Positions 27,754-37,430 of a stretch of 64,000 nucleotides of DNA are shown piece by piece. Positions within the stretch are counted from its first letter, which is position 1. The number at the start of each line of letters is the position of its first letter. The DNA comes from Lactovum miscens (lineage in GTDB: Bacteria > Bacillota > Bacilli > Lactobacillales > Streptococcaceae): contig NZ_JACHHV010000003.1 in the NCBI RefSeq assembly GCF_014202895.1, positions 1 to 64,000 on the forward strand, read 5' to 3'. Under the pieces are notes generated by a model. The model was not told the origin of the DNA. It worked only from the letters and a program-made list of their open reading frames with translations, and ran no database searches. The position numbers and the translations under genes are program-made.

Positions 27754-28794
27754 ATGAATTTACAAGAAAGAATTGAAGAACTTCGCACACATGCTTTAAA
27801 AAGTCTTGAGCTTATCAAAGATGTGAAAGATTTGAGTGATTTTCGGGTGTCAGTATTGGGGAAAAAAGGAACCTTGACGGATATTTTGAAGGGCATGAAA
27901 GGTTTGTCTAACGAAGAGCGTCCAATTATTGGCGCAATGGCCAACGAGTTTCGTGATAAGGTTACTGAACTCCTTGAAGAAAAGCGAGTTGAACTAGAAG
28001 AAGAAGCTTTAAATGCAACCTTAGCTAAAGAAACACTTGACGTAACTTTACCTGGTAAAAAGGAACATTCAGGAAGTCGGCATATTCTGACTCAAACACA
28101 AGAAGAAATTGAAGAAATTTTCCTCGGCATGGGTTACGAAATTGTTGACGGTTACGAAGTTGAGACAGATCATTATAATTTTGAAAGAATGAACTTACCC
28201 AAAGATCACCCGGCACGAGACATGCAAGATACTTTCTATATTACAGAAGATACTCTTTTACGTACTCACACCTCGCCTATGCAAGCGCGTACCATGGATG
28301 CTCATGATTTCAACAATGGTGGACTTCGTATGATTGCTCCCGGGCGGGTTTATCGTCGGGATACGGATGATGCGACCCATAGTCATCAGTTTCACCAAAT
28401 TGAAGGCCTAGTGGTTGATAAAGGCATTACAATGGCGGACCTTAAAGGTACCTTAGATCTTGTAATGAAGAAAATGTTTGGTCAATCTCGGAATCTTCGT
28501 TGGCGTCCAAGTTATTTTCCATTCACAGAACCATCTGTTGAAGTCGATATTTCTTGTTTTAAATGTGGCGGAACAGGTTGTAATGTCTGTAAACACACAG
28601 GTTGGATTGAAATTCTTGGAGCAGGGATGGTTCACCCAAATGTTCTAGAAATGAGTGGGCTTGATTCAACTACCTATTCTGGGTTTGCGTTCGGACTTGG
28701 TCAAGAACGTATAGCAATGTTGAGATATGGTATTAATGATATTCGTGGATTCTATCAAGGTGATGTAAGATTTCTTGAACAATTTGGTAAATAA
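27754..28794 (+). CDS. pheS: Phenylalanyl-tRNA synthetase alpha subunit
   Basis: 346 residues, catalytic subunit of the alpha2-beta2 enzyme. The N-terminal coiled-coil arm ([20 protein letters not shown]) leads into the class II core: [32 protein letters not shown] (motif 2) and [18 protein letters not shown] (motif 3). The Phe-pocket sequence [17 protein letters not shown] is present. The start is taken at 27754 by comparison with relatives; an in-frame ATG at 27739 is also possible and neither has a strong ribosome site. It is cotranscribed with pheT. Confidence 0.95.
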   Translation: MNLQERIEELRTHALKSLELIKDVKDLSDFRVSVLGKKGTLTDILKGMKGLSNEERPIIGAMANEFRDKVTELLEEKRVELEEEALNATLAKETLDVTLPGKKEHSGSRHILTQTQEEIEEIFLGMGYEIVDGYEVETDHYNFERMNLPKDHPARDMQDTFYITEDTLLRTHTSPMQARTMDAHDFNNGGLRMIAPGRVYRRDTDDATHSHQFHQIEGLVVDKGITMADLKGTLDLVMKKMFGQSRNLRWRPSYFPFTEPSVEVDISCFKCGGTGCNVCKHTGWIEILGAGMVHPNVLEMSGLDSTTYSGFAFGLGQERIAMLRYGINDIRGFYQGDVRFLEQFGK

Positions 28795-28829
28795 GAATGC
28801 CAAAAGTTTATAAATAAGAAAGTAAAAAA

Positions 28830-31226
28830 ATGAACATATCGTATAAATGGTTGAAGAAACTAGTGCCTGATCTGACAGCACGGGCTGAAGATCTTGAAGA
28901 AAAAATGTCAACAACAGGTATTGAGGTTGAAGGTGTGACAACACCTGCTTTTGGTCTTTCAAAATTAGTAGTTGGTGAAATCGTATCATTTGAAGATATT
29001 TCTGAAACACACTTGCACGTATGTAAGGTCAATGTTGGTGAAGTAGAACCATTGCAAATTGTATGTGGAGCTGGAAATATCCGCGTGGGAATGAAGACTA
29101 TCACTGCTCTAGTTGGTGCTCGTATTGCTGAAAATACTAAGATCAAAAAAGGTAAGATGAGAGGCTATGAAAGCTTTGGCATGCTTTGTGCATTGGACGA
29201 GTTAGGTGTGAGCGATAGGATTAATCCAATGAAGCATGAAGAAGGGATTTATGAGATGCCAATCGATGCTATTGTTGGTGACAGCATTTTTCCTTATCTT
29301 GATATGGATGATGAGATTATAGAACTTTCAATCACTCCTAATCGTGCAGATGCCTTGTCCATGCTCGGGGTTGCTCATGAAGTGGCGGCTATATATGGTC
29401 TAGAGGTAAAAAAAGAAATTTATAATTTGGTTGAATCTGACCAGGCAACAGTTGATCAGATCTCTATAAAAGTTGAGACAGACAATGTCCCAACCTATAA
29501 AATTCGTATTATTAAAGACGTAAAAATTGCCAAGTCACCAGTTTGGTTGCAAAATCGTCTGATGAATGCAGGTATTAAGCCAATTAACAATGTAGTTGAT
29601 GTGACAAATTATGTTTTGATGTACTATGGTCAACCGCTACATAGCTTTGATTTTGGTAAATTTGGCTCGGATGAAATTTTGGTTCGTCAAGCTAAAAATG
29701 GTGAAAAATTAACTACTTTAGATCATATTGACCGAGAATTGACTTCTGAAGACATTGTTATTACTTCGGCTGGCCTTCCAGTAGGCCTTGCAGGTGTGAT
29801 GGGGGGAGAAAATACTGAAATAACAGATAAGACTGTGACTGTTGCACTTGAGGCTGCTTTATTTGATCCAATTAGTATCCGTAAAACTTCACAAAAGTAC
29901 AATCTTCGTTCAGAGGCTTCATCTCGTTTTGAAAGAGGAATCAATCAGGCAACTGTCCGTGAAGCTTTGGACTTTGCTGCAGCAATGATTACTAAACTTG
30001 CCGGCGGTGAGGTTCTCAAGGGAGTTGTGGAATCAAACAATTTTCAACCAGAATTGGTAAAAGTTTCAATAAGTCTGGGCCGTATAAATGCATCTTTAGG
30101 AACTGAATTATCACAGGCTCAAGTTAAAACAATTTTTGAAGCACTTGGCTTTTCACTTGCAATCGAGGGAGATAAGTTTGTTTGTGAAATTCCTTCCCGT
30201 CGTTGGGACATTCATATTGAGGCAGATTTAATTGAAGAAGTAGCTCGGATGTATGGCTATGATAAATTACCAGCCACACTTCCAAGTACACAAAATGCTG
30301 GGGAACGCACGCCCATGCAAAAACTTCGACTAAAATTACGGAAGCAGCTCGAAGCAGCAGGTCTTAATGAAGTGATTGGCTATAGTTTAACTACGCCAGA
30401 AAAAAGTTTTGAATTTAGTGGTGACATTGACACAACATATTTGATGATGCCAATGTCGGAAGAACGACAGGTTCTTCGTACAAGCATGATTCCTGGCCTT
30501 CTTGATATAATCAATTACAACCAAAATCGAAAGAATGAGGATGTTTCAATCTATGAAATTGGTAATGTCTTTTTGCCAAGTGATGCCGAGGATGGGCGTC
30601 CAGCGGAGGTGCCAGATCTTGCAATTGCTATTTCGGGTAATATTACTGAGAAGTCATGGAACGAAAAAACCACTCCAATTGATTTCTTCTATGCGAAAGG
30701 AATCGTTGAAAACATACTGGCAGGCTATGATAGAGTTGAATTTGAACCTTATTCAGAGAATAAAGGGATGCATCCAGGTCGTACAGCTAGGATAAAGCTA
30801 AATGATCGAGTGCTAGGATTCGTTGGACAAGTTCACCCAGCTTTGGTGAAAAAATATGATATTGCAGAAACCTATGTTGCTGTGCTTGATGTAAATATCT
30901 TAATTGAAGAAGTTCCCCACCAAACTGTTTTTGAAGAAATTCCAAAAGTTCAAGCGGTGACCCGTGATATTGCTTTGATAGTAAAGGAAGAGATCAGTCA
31001 TGCTGAAATTTTTTCAGCTATTAAATCAAGAAATGTAAAAAATTTAAAGAAGATTGAACTCTTTGACGTATTTTCTGGTGGAAAGTTGGGCGCAGGTTTA
31101 AAATCAATGGCCTATACTTTGACTTTTCAAAATCTTGATGACACTATGACTGATGAACAAATCAATAATGCTATGAACAAAATCATGAAAAGCTTATCCG
31201 AAAAAGTACAAGCTGAGATTCGCTAA
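28830..31226 (+). CDS. pheT: Phenylalanyl-tRNA synthetase beta subunit
   Basis: 798 residues, full length. The N-terminal EMAP-type tRNA-binding domain covers about residues 40-150 (LVVGEIVSFEDISETHLHVC). The B3/B4 editing domain follows, then B5, the catalytic-like core, and a C-terminal ferredoxin-fold anticodon-binding domain (about 705-798, FEEIPKVQAVTRDIALIVKE). It proofreads Tyr-tRNA-Phe. It lies 35 nt after pheS and shares its T-box control. Confidence 0.96.
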   Translation: MNISYKWLKKLVPDLTARAEDLEEKMSTTGIEVEGVTTPAFGLSKLVVGEIVSFEDISETHLHVCKVNVGEVEPLQIVCGAGNIRVGMKTITALVGARIAENTKIKKGKMRGYESFGMLCALDELGVSDRINPMKHEEGIYEMPIDAIVGDSIFPYLDMDDEIIELSITPNRADALSMLGVAHEVAAIYGLEVKKEIYNLVESDQATVDQISIKVETDNVPTYKIRIIKDVKIAKSPVWLQNRLMNAGIKPINNVVDVTNYVLMYYGQPLHSFDFGKFGSDEILVRQAKNGEKLTTLDHIDRELTSEDIVITSAGLPVGLAGVMGGENTEITDKTVTVALEAALFDPISIRKTSQKYNLRSEASSRFERGINQATVREALDFAAAMITKLAGGEVLKGVVESNNFQPELVKVSISLGRINASLGTELSQAQVKTIFEALGFSLAIEGDKFVCEIPSRRWDIHIEADLIEEVARMYGYDKLPATLPSTQNAGERTPMQKLRLKLRKQLEAAGLNEVIGYSLTTPEKSFEFSGDIDTTYLMMPMSEERQVLRTSMIPGLLDIINYNQNRKNEDVSIYEIGNVFLPSDAEDGRPAEVPDLAIAISGNITEKSWNEKTTPIDFFYAKGIVENILAGYDRVEFEPYSENKGMHPGRTARIKLNDRVLGFVGQVHPALVKKYDIAETYVAVLDVNILIEEVPHQTVFEEIPKVQAVTRDIALIVKEEISHAEIFSAIKSRNVKNLKKIELFDVFSGGKLGAGLKSMAYTLTFQNLDDTMTDEQINNAMNKIMKSLSEKVQAEIR

Positions 31227-31243
31227 TAAATTTAAAACTGATA

Positions 31244-31292
31244 GGACTAGCCACGATTGACACGTAGTGCTAAGGTGGAGGGCTATCTTTTT
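31244..31292 (+). terminator. Possible terminator after pheT
   Basis: tagcc (31248-31252) and ggcta (31281-31285) can pair, with a T run following. The stem is short and the interior loosely structured, so this is tentative. Confidence 0.35.
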
Positions 31293-31461
31293 GATACGTT
31301 TATCAATTTTAAACTTGAAAAGCAAAAGCTGAGTTAAATTCCAATAATATATAATTGATGAATCAAAATGTATACAAGCCTTGATTTAATAGCATATTTG
31401 AGAAAAATGTTAAATTATGTTAAAATCGTCAGAACTGCTAAAGCAGTACAAAAAGAATAAC

Positions 31462-32436
31462 ATGAAAAAAAAATTAAATAAAATTCTTGCATATTCTTTA
31501 TGCTTGGTTGGAATAATTTTCCTTTTAGGATTTTTCTCAAATTCGGATATAAAGGCTGATTCATCTTCAACCAAACAGGAAATGCTTGATTATCAAAAAA
31601 AATTGAATGGTTTATCTAAAAAACTAGCTCAAAATACCATTGATTCAATTAATCTTGAAAATGATATTGCTAATCGTAAATCTTTGATTGAAAATCAGAT
31701 GCGGAACATGCAGCTTAATCCGAATTATAATAGCGGTAATCTTGTTTATTTAATGCTGTTCCAGCACCTTTCTCTAGAGCAAGCTTTAGCTATGAGTAAG
31801 ATTATTGATTCGTCCGTTTCTAATATTGATCAACTACAAAAAGATGAAATAAAATTGGCTGAGCAGAAGAAAGAAATTGAAAGTGGGAGCAACCAAGCCC
31901 AATCTACAATTAGTATTTTATACACAAAATATGGTAGTGAGATTGCTGCAGAAGAAACATCAAAACAGAATGAATTAGCTGCTCAGGCAGAAGTGGTAAA
32001 GAAAAGTCTTCCTCCTGCGACTGCTCAAACGACTATTAATATTTCAGTACCTATCAACAATACACCTGTCACTCCCCCAGTAACTATACCAAGTTCTCCA
32101 GTAACTTCCTCTCCGGCTCCTCCTGTAATTACGAAGCCAAATATTCCAGCAGCAGCTGATTGGTCAGGTTGGTCTCCTGCACAAGCTGCTCAGTATGTAG
32201 CAAATGGCACTGGTGTCTCAGCTGATAAATGGTTACAGATCATTTACTATGAATCGGGTGGGAATCCAACAGCTATAAATCCTGTTACCCAAACATATGG
32301 TTACTTCCAGATGAATGGGATTTCTCATGGTGTTGACTATGCTTCTATGGCACCTCAAAAATATTTAAATGCTGTCATTGCACTTTATCAGTCTCAGGGG
32401 CCATCTGCCTGGGTTACATGGATTTTGTTAGATTAA
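31462..32436 (+). CDS. Secreted coiled-coil protein with transglycosylase-like C-terminal domain
   Basis: 324 residues from ATG 31462. The signal peptide covers about residues 1-32 (KILAYSLCLVGIIFLLGFF). An extracellular coiled-coil region (about 35-185, EMLDYQKKLNGLSKKLAQNT) and a Pro/Thr/Val-rich linker (about 200-235) follow. The C-terminal lysozyme-like domain resembles those of resuscitation-promoting or Apf-type wall hydrolases. The likely catalytic Glu is in IIYYESGGNPTAINP, followed by YGYFQMNG. It is probably a peptidoglycan hydrolase; activity is inferred. A TAAAAT box lies just upstream of the frame, and the gene stands alone. Confidence 0.8.
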   Translation: MKKKLNKILAYSLCLVGIIFLLGFFSNSDIKADSSSTKQEMLDYQKKLNGLSKKLAQNTIDSINLENDIANRKSLIENQMRNMQLNPNYNSGNLVYLMLFQHLSLEQALAMSKIIDSSVSNIDQLQKDEIKLAEQKKEIESGSNQAQSTISILYTKYGSEIAAEETSKQNELAAQAEVVKKSLPPATAQTTINISVPINNTPVTPPVTIPSSPVTSSPAPPVITKPNIPAAADWSGWSPAQAAQYVANGTGVSADKWLQIIYYESGGNPTAINPVTQTYGYFQMNGISHGVDYASMAPQKYLNAVIALYQSQGPSAWVTWILLD

Positions 32437-32465
32437 GTGATATTCAAATTAAAATCTTAAAAAAT

Positions 32466-32617
32466 AGCAAATTACAATTATAAGTTGGCCACCATAAAAC
32501 GTGAAAAATGGGGCTTGATACTTAAATATTTTTTTGACAATGATTCATCCAAGCCTCAATTTTAGCAACAGATTAAGCTGTTGTTTTTTTGTAGCGTTTA
32601 GCAAGAACCGCCGGACC
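32466..32617 (-). pseudogene. Decayed IS30 transposase 3' fragment
   Basis: Reading on the minus strand, this matches the last ~45 codons and right end of the IS30 element at 1695-2606. The remnants include the inverted repeat (agcaaattacaattataagt at the left edge), the ...KYQTP...MYRGG region, and the Thr/Gln-rich KGTKQTTAQAVAK region (caacagattaagctgttgtt). Many substitutions and indels show it is old. The remaining 245 bases up to the cupin gene hold only small hairpins. Confidence 0.7.
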
Positions 32618-32861
32618 TTGTACACTGACTTCTAATATCGTTCAGAGTGATATTATATTATCTATACATGAGATAGAAAAAATTCGTCTGCTCACCCCCC
32701 TGAAGGGAGACCGCAAACGAAGTAGTTTTTCATCTCGTCATTAAAATATCAAGTTTTTCGGTTCTGTTCCATAAACTTATAAGTTAGTGATTGCTAAGAG
32801 CTAATGCTCTAAAAAATTTTTAGGGTCATATCAAATGTTGTTGTATAGGCTTTTCTGAACT

Positions 32862-33284
32862 TCAATGTTCATTTGGATCATTCTTTGCATCTTCATGAGA
32901 TTTATGAATTGTACCTGGAACATGATCAGGGCCAGCATATATAGTGTAGATTTTAAGTAATTTGCCACCAGTATTTTTGACATTATGCCAAGTATTAGCA
33001 GGTACAAAAATAGCATCACCATCTGAAACTTCTTTTTTAAAAGTTAGATTGTCTTCAGCATCACCCATTTGACATAGACCATTTCCTTCCTCAACTCTAA
33101 GAAATTGATCAATACCCTTGTGAACTTCTAATCCTATGTCATCACCAGGCTGTATTGTCATGAGTGTAACTTGAAGTTTTTCCCCAGTCCAAATTGTGGT
33201 ACGATAATTTTCATTTTCTTTAGTGTAGTCCTCAATGTTGACAACAAACTGTGTTTTTCCGTGATCTTTAAAATCAAAAGTCAT
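32862..33284 (-). CDS. Cupin-domain protein
   Basis: 140 residues, single-domain cupin beta-barrel. The metal-site motifs are modified: GDDIGLEVHKGIDQFLRVEE (first, with H and E) and PANTWHNVKNTGG (second His). Related to the mannose-6-phosphate isomerase-like cupins of unknown substrate. It ends in an acidic tail (HEDAKNDPNEH). Start: strong GAGGAGG before the ATG at 33282-33284. The upstream region carries tandem ATGATTA repeats. It is flanked on both sides by IS30 wreckage, so it may sit in an accessory spot. Confidence 0.85.
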   Translation of the reverse strand: MTFDFKDHGKTQFVVNIEDYTKENENYRTTIWTGEKLQVTLMTIQPGDDIGLEVHKGIDQFLRVEEGNGLCQMGDAEDNLTFKKEVSDGDAIFVPANTWHNVKNTGGKLLKIYTIYAGPDHVPGTIHKSHEDAKNDPNEH

Positions 33285-33298
33285 TTGAAAATCCTCCT

Positions 33299-33318
33299 CA
33301 TAATGATTAGAATGATTA
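33299..33318 (-). promoter_or_regulatory. Tandem ATGATTA repeats upstream of cupin gene
   Basis: On the plus strand two copies of ATGATTA are spaced by 2 nt (9-nt period), just upstream of the cupin ribosome site. Possible operator half-sites; no regulator is assigned. Confidence 0.3.
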
Positions 33319-33514
33319 CAAACAAATCATCTATATTTAAGAATTATCATAAAAACGCTTTCAAGTCAAGCAATAAGCATTGTTTTTTCTTTTATTTTGC
33401 TTTGCAGAAACTCATAAAATTAAGTCAATCATTTGACCGAACCTGGATTAAGCGATGTTAAGAAGGACTGTACAAATGTCAAATAATTAGACACTATTTT
33501 GTGTGGGTTTGCTG

Positions 33515-34300
33515 GGCGAATTGAAAATTCAATTTTACCGTCCATAAATATATGATGTGGCCTATGATACTTGAGGATTTTTCTTTGATAACGATTTATT
33601 CATCTCTCAATTTTGGCAATGGTTCTAGCCGTTGTCTTTTTGGCTCCTTTGGGGAAAAAGCGTCGGATCATACGATTATGTTTCTCATTCCTTCCACATT
33701 CAAACCTCGCAGAGGAATGGTAATAGAAACCGGATGATAAGTCATGACCATTATCTGGAGTGATAGATTTAAACTGAGCCTCTTTTGAACTGCCAAAGGA
33801 GCGATGTTGACTAACGCTGAGGTCTTGTTAGGAATAAGATGAATCATTTCAAAGCTTTTTTTGGAGCCTGTGAGTGCAAAAGCACCATGTTGATGTCCCA
33901 ATTGCTAAATTCTTCATGAAAGTTCTCTGAACGTTGGTCAAACGACCGGTCAACCTGATACCTAGGTTGTATTTTACTAAGCTATTTTAAACTATTTAAA
34001 CTAATGAGGTATTCAAGGCCCAGCCAGCCTTTGTCCACCCAGTGGTAGTGTTTTAGCAAGAAAATACATAAGAGCTCTTAAAGAATGGCTTATAATGTTT
34101 TTTTATTTATGACGCACGCATTAAAAATTTCATTGAGGTTTGACATGAGTTTAGAATTATGGTCCATTGCATACATTCAATCAGCTGACTATCCGTGTAA
34201 GCGACCTCTTTACCTTTTGTGTTACATTAAGCTCTACCTCAAAATTTTTTATCCGCTTGTTGTTCTTCCAAACTCAAGTTCTTTTTTATTTCCTCAGTTG
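33515..34300 (-). pseudogene. Decayed IS30-family element, near full length
   Basis: On the minus strand this follows the IS30 transposase from its right inverted repeat (ggcgaattgaaaattcaatt at 33515) backwards. It passes through the catalytic Glu region (gattatgtttctcattcctt) and a segment matching YHWVDKGWL (cagcctttgtccacccagtg near 34022-34041) to the N-terminal helix-turn-helix region. Stops, frameshifts and deletions are spread throughout. A sequence like the ISLre2 end (tgtcaaataatt, 33477-33488) lies just outside. No other gene is visible between the cupin gene and rsgA. Confidence 0.75.
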
Positions 34301-34430
34301 ACTAACTTAATATTACAATTTTTTAGTTACTAATTATAAGTGAATTTTATTATTAATATTATTTGTCAAAATAGGTCAAAATTTATCTAGGCAATACAGT
34401 GAAAAGCTACAGTTCTAATTTATATTTTGT

Positions 34431-34436
34431 TATAAT
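34431..34436 (+). promoter_or_regulatory. -10 box of rsgA, 8 nt before the ATG
   Basis: A perfect TATAAT followed by gattctat and the ATG, with no ribosome site between. Upstream (about 34363-34383) two GTCAAAAT copies repeat with a 10-nt period. Confidence 0.6.
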
Positions 34437-34444
34437 GATTCTAT

Positions 34445-35290
34445 ATGCAGACAGGACGAATAATTCGATTATTGGGAGGCTTTTACACGGTTAACTCTGA
34501 AGGTAAAATTTTTGAAACTCGAGCACGTGGAAATTTTCGTAAAAAAAATGTGAAGCCTCTTGTAGGTGATTTTGTTGATTTTGAAAATGACTATATCCTA
34601 GCAGTTCATGACAGAAGGAACTTTCTTGTTCGCCCTGCAATTGCTAATATAGATCAGGTAGTTGTAGTTATGTCATCAGTTGAACCCAAATTTAACCGAA
34701 ATTTGATGGATCGCTTTTTGGTTTTACTTGAACATCGCCACATTCATGGGATGATTTATTTGACTAAAACAGACCTGAGCAAGCTTGATTTGTCAGATTA
34801 TGAGAGTATTGGCTACGAAGTTTTTGAGCGACCAGCGGACTTACTTTATGAGTTGAAGGATAAAGTTACTGTTTTTATGGGGCAGACGGGTGTTGGAAAA
34901 TCTACCTTGTTAAATAAAATTGCACCAGAGTTAAAACTTGCAACGGGTGAAATTTCTATTGCCCTTGGCCGTGGTAAGCACACAACACGTCATGTTGAAT
35001 TATATGAGGTGGCAAGTGGGAGAATTGCAGATACGCCAGGATTTTCTAGTCTTGATTATGAGGTGGATAATATTCCAGAACTAAATCGCTGCTTCATTGA
35101 TATTTATGAAATAAGTGCTGCTTGCAAGTTTCGTGAATGTACTCATACACATGAACCAAGTTGCGCAGTTAAGCTTGCTGTAGGAAATGGAGAAATTATA
35201 AAATCTCGTTTTGAAAGTTTTTTGCAATTGTCGTCAGAAATAAATAAGACTCGGGAGGTTTACCAAAAAAATGCAAAAAAACCGCAGTAA
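34445..35290 (+). CDS. rsgA: Ribosome biogenesis GTPase RsgA
   Basis: Circularly permuted GTPase that checks late 30S subunit assembly, 281 residues. N-terminal OB fold, then the permuted G motifs: TKTDLSKLD (G4) before [12 protein letters not shown] (G1), and [10 protein letters not shown] (G3). The C-terminal zinc site has [14 protein letters not shown]. The ATG lies 8 nt after a perfect -10 box without a Shine-Dalgarno, suggesting a leaderless mRNA. Its 3' end overlaps the next small gene by 20 nt. Confidence 0.95.
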   Translation: MQTGRIIRLLGGFYTVNSEGKIFETRARGNFRKKNVKPLVGDFVDFENDYILAVHDRRNFLVRPAIANIDQVVVVMSSVEPKFNRNLMDRFLVLLEHRHIHGMIYLTKTDLSKLDLSDYESIGYEVFERPADLLYELKDKVTVFMGQTGVGKSTLLNKIAPELKLATGEISIALGRGKHTTRHVELYEVASGRIADTPGFSSLDYEVDNIPELNRCFIDIYEISAACKFRECTHTHEPSCAVKLAVGNGEIIKSRFESFLQLSSEINKTREVYQKNAKKPQ

Positions 35291-35552
35291 ATTAGTTGTG
35301 ATTCACTCAGTATCAATTTTTATCTTACTTTTACTTTGGTTCCTATTGATTTTTCTTAAAGGAACTATTGGGAAGTGGGAAAATCCACTCTTCATTTTGC
35401 TTATTGTTTTGACTTTTGTAGTAGTGGTTTTCTTATCTCTCTTGATGATGAGGGAGATTGCAGGGCCAACAAAATCTGATGAAGCAAAGAAAATGAAGAA
35501 AGTTATTGAAAAAGAGGAAGTTGTAGAAAGCATGGTGGATGAAAATGACTGA
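35271..35552 (+). CDS. Small two-segment membrane protein
   Basis: 93 residues, function unknown. Two hydrophobic segments (about 9-29 and 39-60: [36 protein letters not shown]) form a hairpin, followed by a highly charged tail ([20 protein letters not shown]). The start overlaps rsgA by 20 nt and the end overlaps rpe by 14 nt, so translation is likely coupled to both. The GGGAGG within the rsgA 3' end serves as ribosome site. It is probably real because of this packing. Confidence 0.7.
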   Translation: MQKNRSKLVVIHSVSIFILLLLWFLLIFLKGTIGKWENPLFILLIVLTFVVVVFLSLLMMREIAGPTKSDEAKKMKKVIEKEEVVESMVDEND

Positions 35553-36198
35553 TTATTATATTGCTCCCTCGATTCTCTCAGGTAATTTCGGAAAATTTAC
35601 TGAAGAAGCTATACGCCTTGAAGCGGCTGGCGCTGACTGGCTACATATAGATATTATGGACGGGCATTTTGTCGACAATTTGACCTTTGGAGCTGGGGTT
35701 GTTGGGGCCATGCGCCCATATAGTAAGCTTTTCTTTGACTGCCACTTGATGGTTGAAAATCCAGAAAATTATGTTACTGCATTTGCTGAGGCAGGTGCGG
35801 ACTCTATGTCAATCCATGTTGAAGCAACCTCACATATTCATGGTGCATTACAAAAAATTAGGGCAGCGGGGATGAAAGCTAGCGTGGTGATAAATCCAGG
35901 CACACCTGTTTCTGCAATTGAGCCAGTTTTGACTTTAGTTGATATGGTTCTTGTTATGACAGTAAATCCTGGCTTTGGTGGGCAATCATTTCTTACTGAA
36001 TGCTTGGAAAAAGTTTCTGATCTAGCTATGTTTCGTAAGCTTAGAAATTTAAATTTTGATATAGAAGTAGACGGGGGAATTACCGATGAGACAATTGCTT
36101 TGGCTAAACAAGCCGGAGCTAACGCTTTTGTAGCAGGTTCCTTTACTTTCAGTGGAGAACCAGCCGAGCAAATTAGGAAATTGAAGGCACAGTTATAA
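35539..36198 (+). CDS. rpe: Ribulose-phosphate 3-epimerase
   Basis: Interconverts ribulose-5-phosphate and xylulose-5-phosphate in the pentose phosphate pathway. 219 residues, TIM barrel: IAPSILSGNFGKFTEEAIRL, LHIDIMDGHFVDNLTFG (metal/catalytic Asp), DCHLMVENPE, MTVNPGFGGQSF and EVDGGITDET. The start could be ATG 35539 or ATG 35545 (MTDYYIAPS), both inside the preceding gene. In streptococci a thiamine pyrophosphokinase gene usually separates rpe from rmuC; here rmuC starts on the last base of the rpe stop. Confidence 0.95.
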   Translation: MKMTDYYIAPSILSGNFGKFTEEAIRLEAAGADWLHIDIMDGHFVDNLTFGAGVVGAMRPYSKLFFDCHLMVENPENYVTAFAEAGADSMSIHVEATSHIHGALQKIRAAGMKASVVINPGTPVSAIEPVLTLVDMVLVMTVNPGFGGQSFLTECLEKVSDLAMFRKLRNLNFDIEVDGGITDETIALAKQAGANAFVAGSFTFSGEPAEQIRKLKAQL

Positions 36199-37427
36199 TG
36201 TCAACAACCTTAGAAATATTATTGGTATTTGGAGTCCTGATTGCTATAATTTTGGAAATTACAAATTTTTTCAAAAAAATACCACAGGACGAGAGAATGG
36301 TGGGTAAAATTGAAAATCTTTCTGGTAATTTATCTGAAATTCGACAAGATCTTCGTCAAGAATTAGGACAAAGCCGGCAAGAAATCAATAGCGCTCTAAA
36401 CCAAGTTATAGATATCACCAGTCAAAACATGCTTGAATTTGCTGAAAATAATAATAAAAAATTGGCTGAGCTAACGGAGCAAATCAATAGTAAGTTTGAT
36501 AGACAATTCAAAGACTTGCAGGAGTCAAATGAAAGAAAGCTTGAACAAATTCAAAAATCTGTTGATGAGAAATTACAAGAAACGCTTCAAAAATCAATTT
36601 CTCAGAGCTTTGAGCAAGTTCAAGTTCAACTCAAGTCAGTAGAACAAGGCTTAGGCCAAATGCGTAATTTGGCGAGTGATGTGGGTTCTCTTTCAAAGGT
36701 TATGTCAGGTATCAAAACGCGAGGTATCATTGGTGAACTTCAGTTAAACCAAATTTTGGAAGATATTATGCCACGCTCTCAATACCGTGAGCAGGAAAAT
36801 ATTCAAGGAGCAAATAAAGTTGACTTCGTTGTTGTTCTTCCAGGAAAGATGGATAATGCTGAAGTTCTCTTGCCAATCGACTCGAAATTCCCATTGGAGG
36901 ATTATCAGCGATTAATTGATGCTCAGGAAACCAATGATCAGATCCAGGTTGATCAATTTCGTAAAGAACTTTTGAAACGGATACGAGAATTTGCGAAAGA
37001 CATTTCCGGTAAATATATTCTTCCACCTAAGACGACTGACTTTGCAATTATGTTTCTTCCAACCGAAGGTCTTTTCATGGAAATTGTTAATGCTGAACAT
37101 GGTAGTTTTATTGACCAGATTCGTCGTGATTTTAAAGTAAATATAACTGGTCCAACTACAATGACAGCCGTACTTAACTCACTTCAAATGGGCTTTAAAA
37201 CTTTACAGATTGAGAAAAAGTCAACCGAAGTCTTTAATCTCTTGACTAATGTAAAAACGGAATTTAGTAAATATGGAGGAGCTTTAGAAGCAATTCAGAA
37301 GGATCTTCAAAAATCAAATAAAGACATTGACCATTTGATTAACACTAGAACGAATATGATGAATCGTCAACTAAATAAACTGGATGCTTTAGATAGCAGT
37401 GAAGAGTTGAATATAGAGGAAGGATAA
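36198..37427 (+). CDS. rmuC: RmuC-family DNA recombination protein
   Basis: 409 residues. The N-terminal membrane anchor (about 5-24, LEILLVFGVLIAIILEI) is followed by a long coiled coil (about 35-155, rich in Q/E/K/S). The conserved RmuC nuclease-like domain comes next (TRGIIGELQLNQILEDIMPR, VLLPIDSKFPLEDYQRLIDA). RmuC limits inversion and recombination at repeats in E. coli; the mechanism here is inferred. The ATG overlaps the rpe stop (TAATG). Confidence 0.9.
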   Translation: MSTTLEILLVFGVLIAIILEITNFFKKIPQDERMVGKIENLSGNLSEIRQDLRQELGQSRQEINSALNQVIDITSQNMLEFAENNNKKLAELTEQINSKFDRQFKDLQESNERKLEQIQKSVDEKLQETLQKSISQSFEQVQVQLKSVEQGLGQMRNLASDVGSLSKVMSGIKTRGIIGELQLNQILEDIMPRSQYREQENIQGANKVDFVVVLPGKMDNAEVLLPIDSKFPLEDYQRLIDAQETNDQIQVDQFRKELLKRIREFAKDISGKYILPPKTTDFAIMFLPTEGLFMEIVNAEHGSFIDQIRRDFKVNITGPTTMTAVLNSLQMGFKTLQIEKKSTEVFNLLTNVKTEFSKYGGALEAIQKDLQKSNKDIDHLINTRTNMMNRQLNKLDALDSSEELNIEEG

Positions 37428-37430
37428 AAT

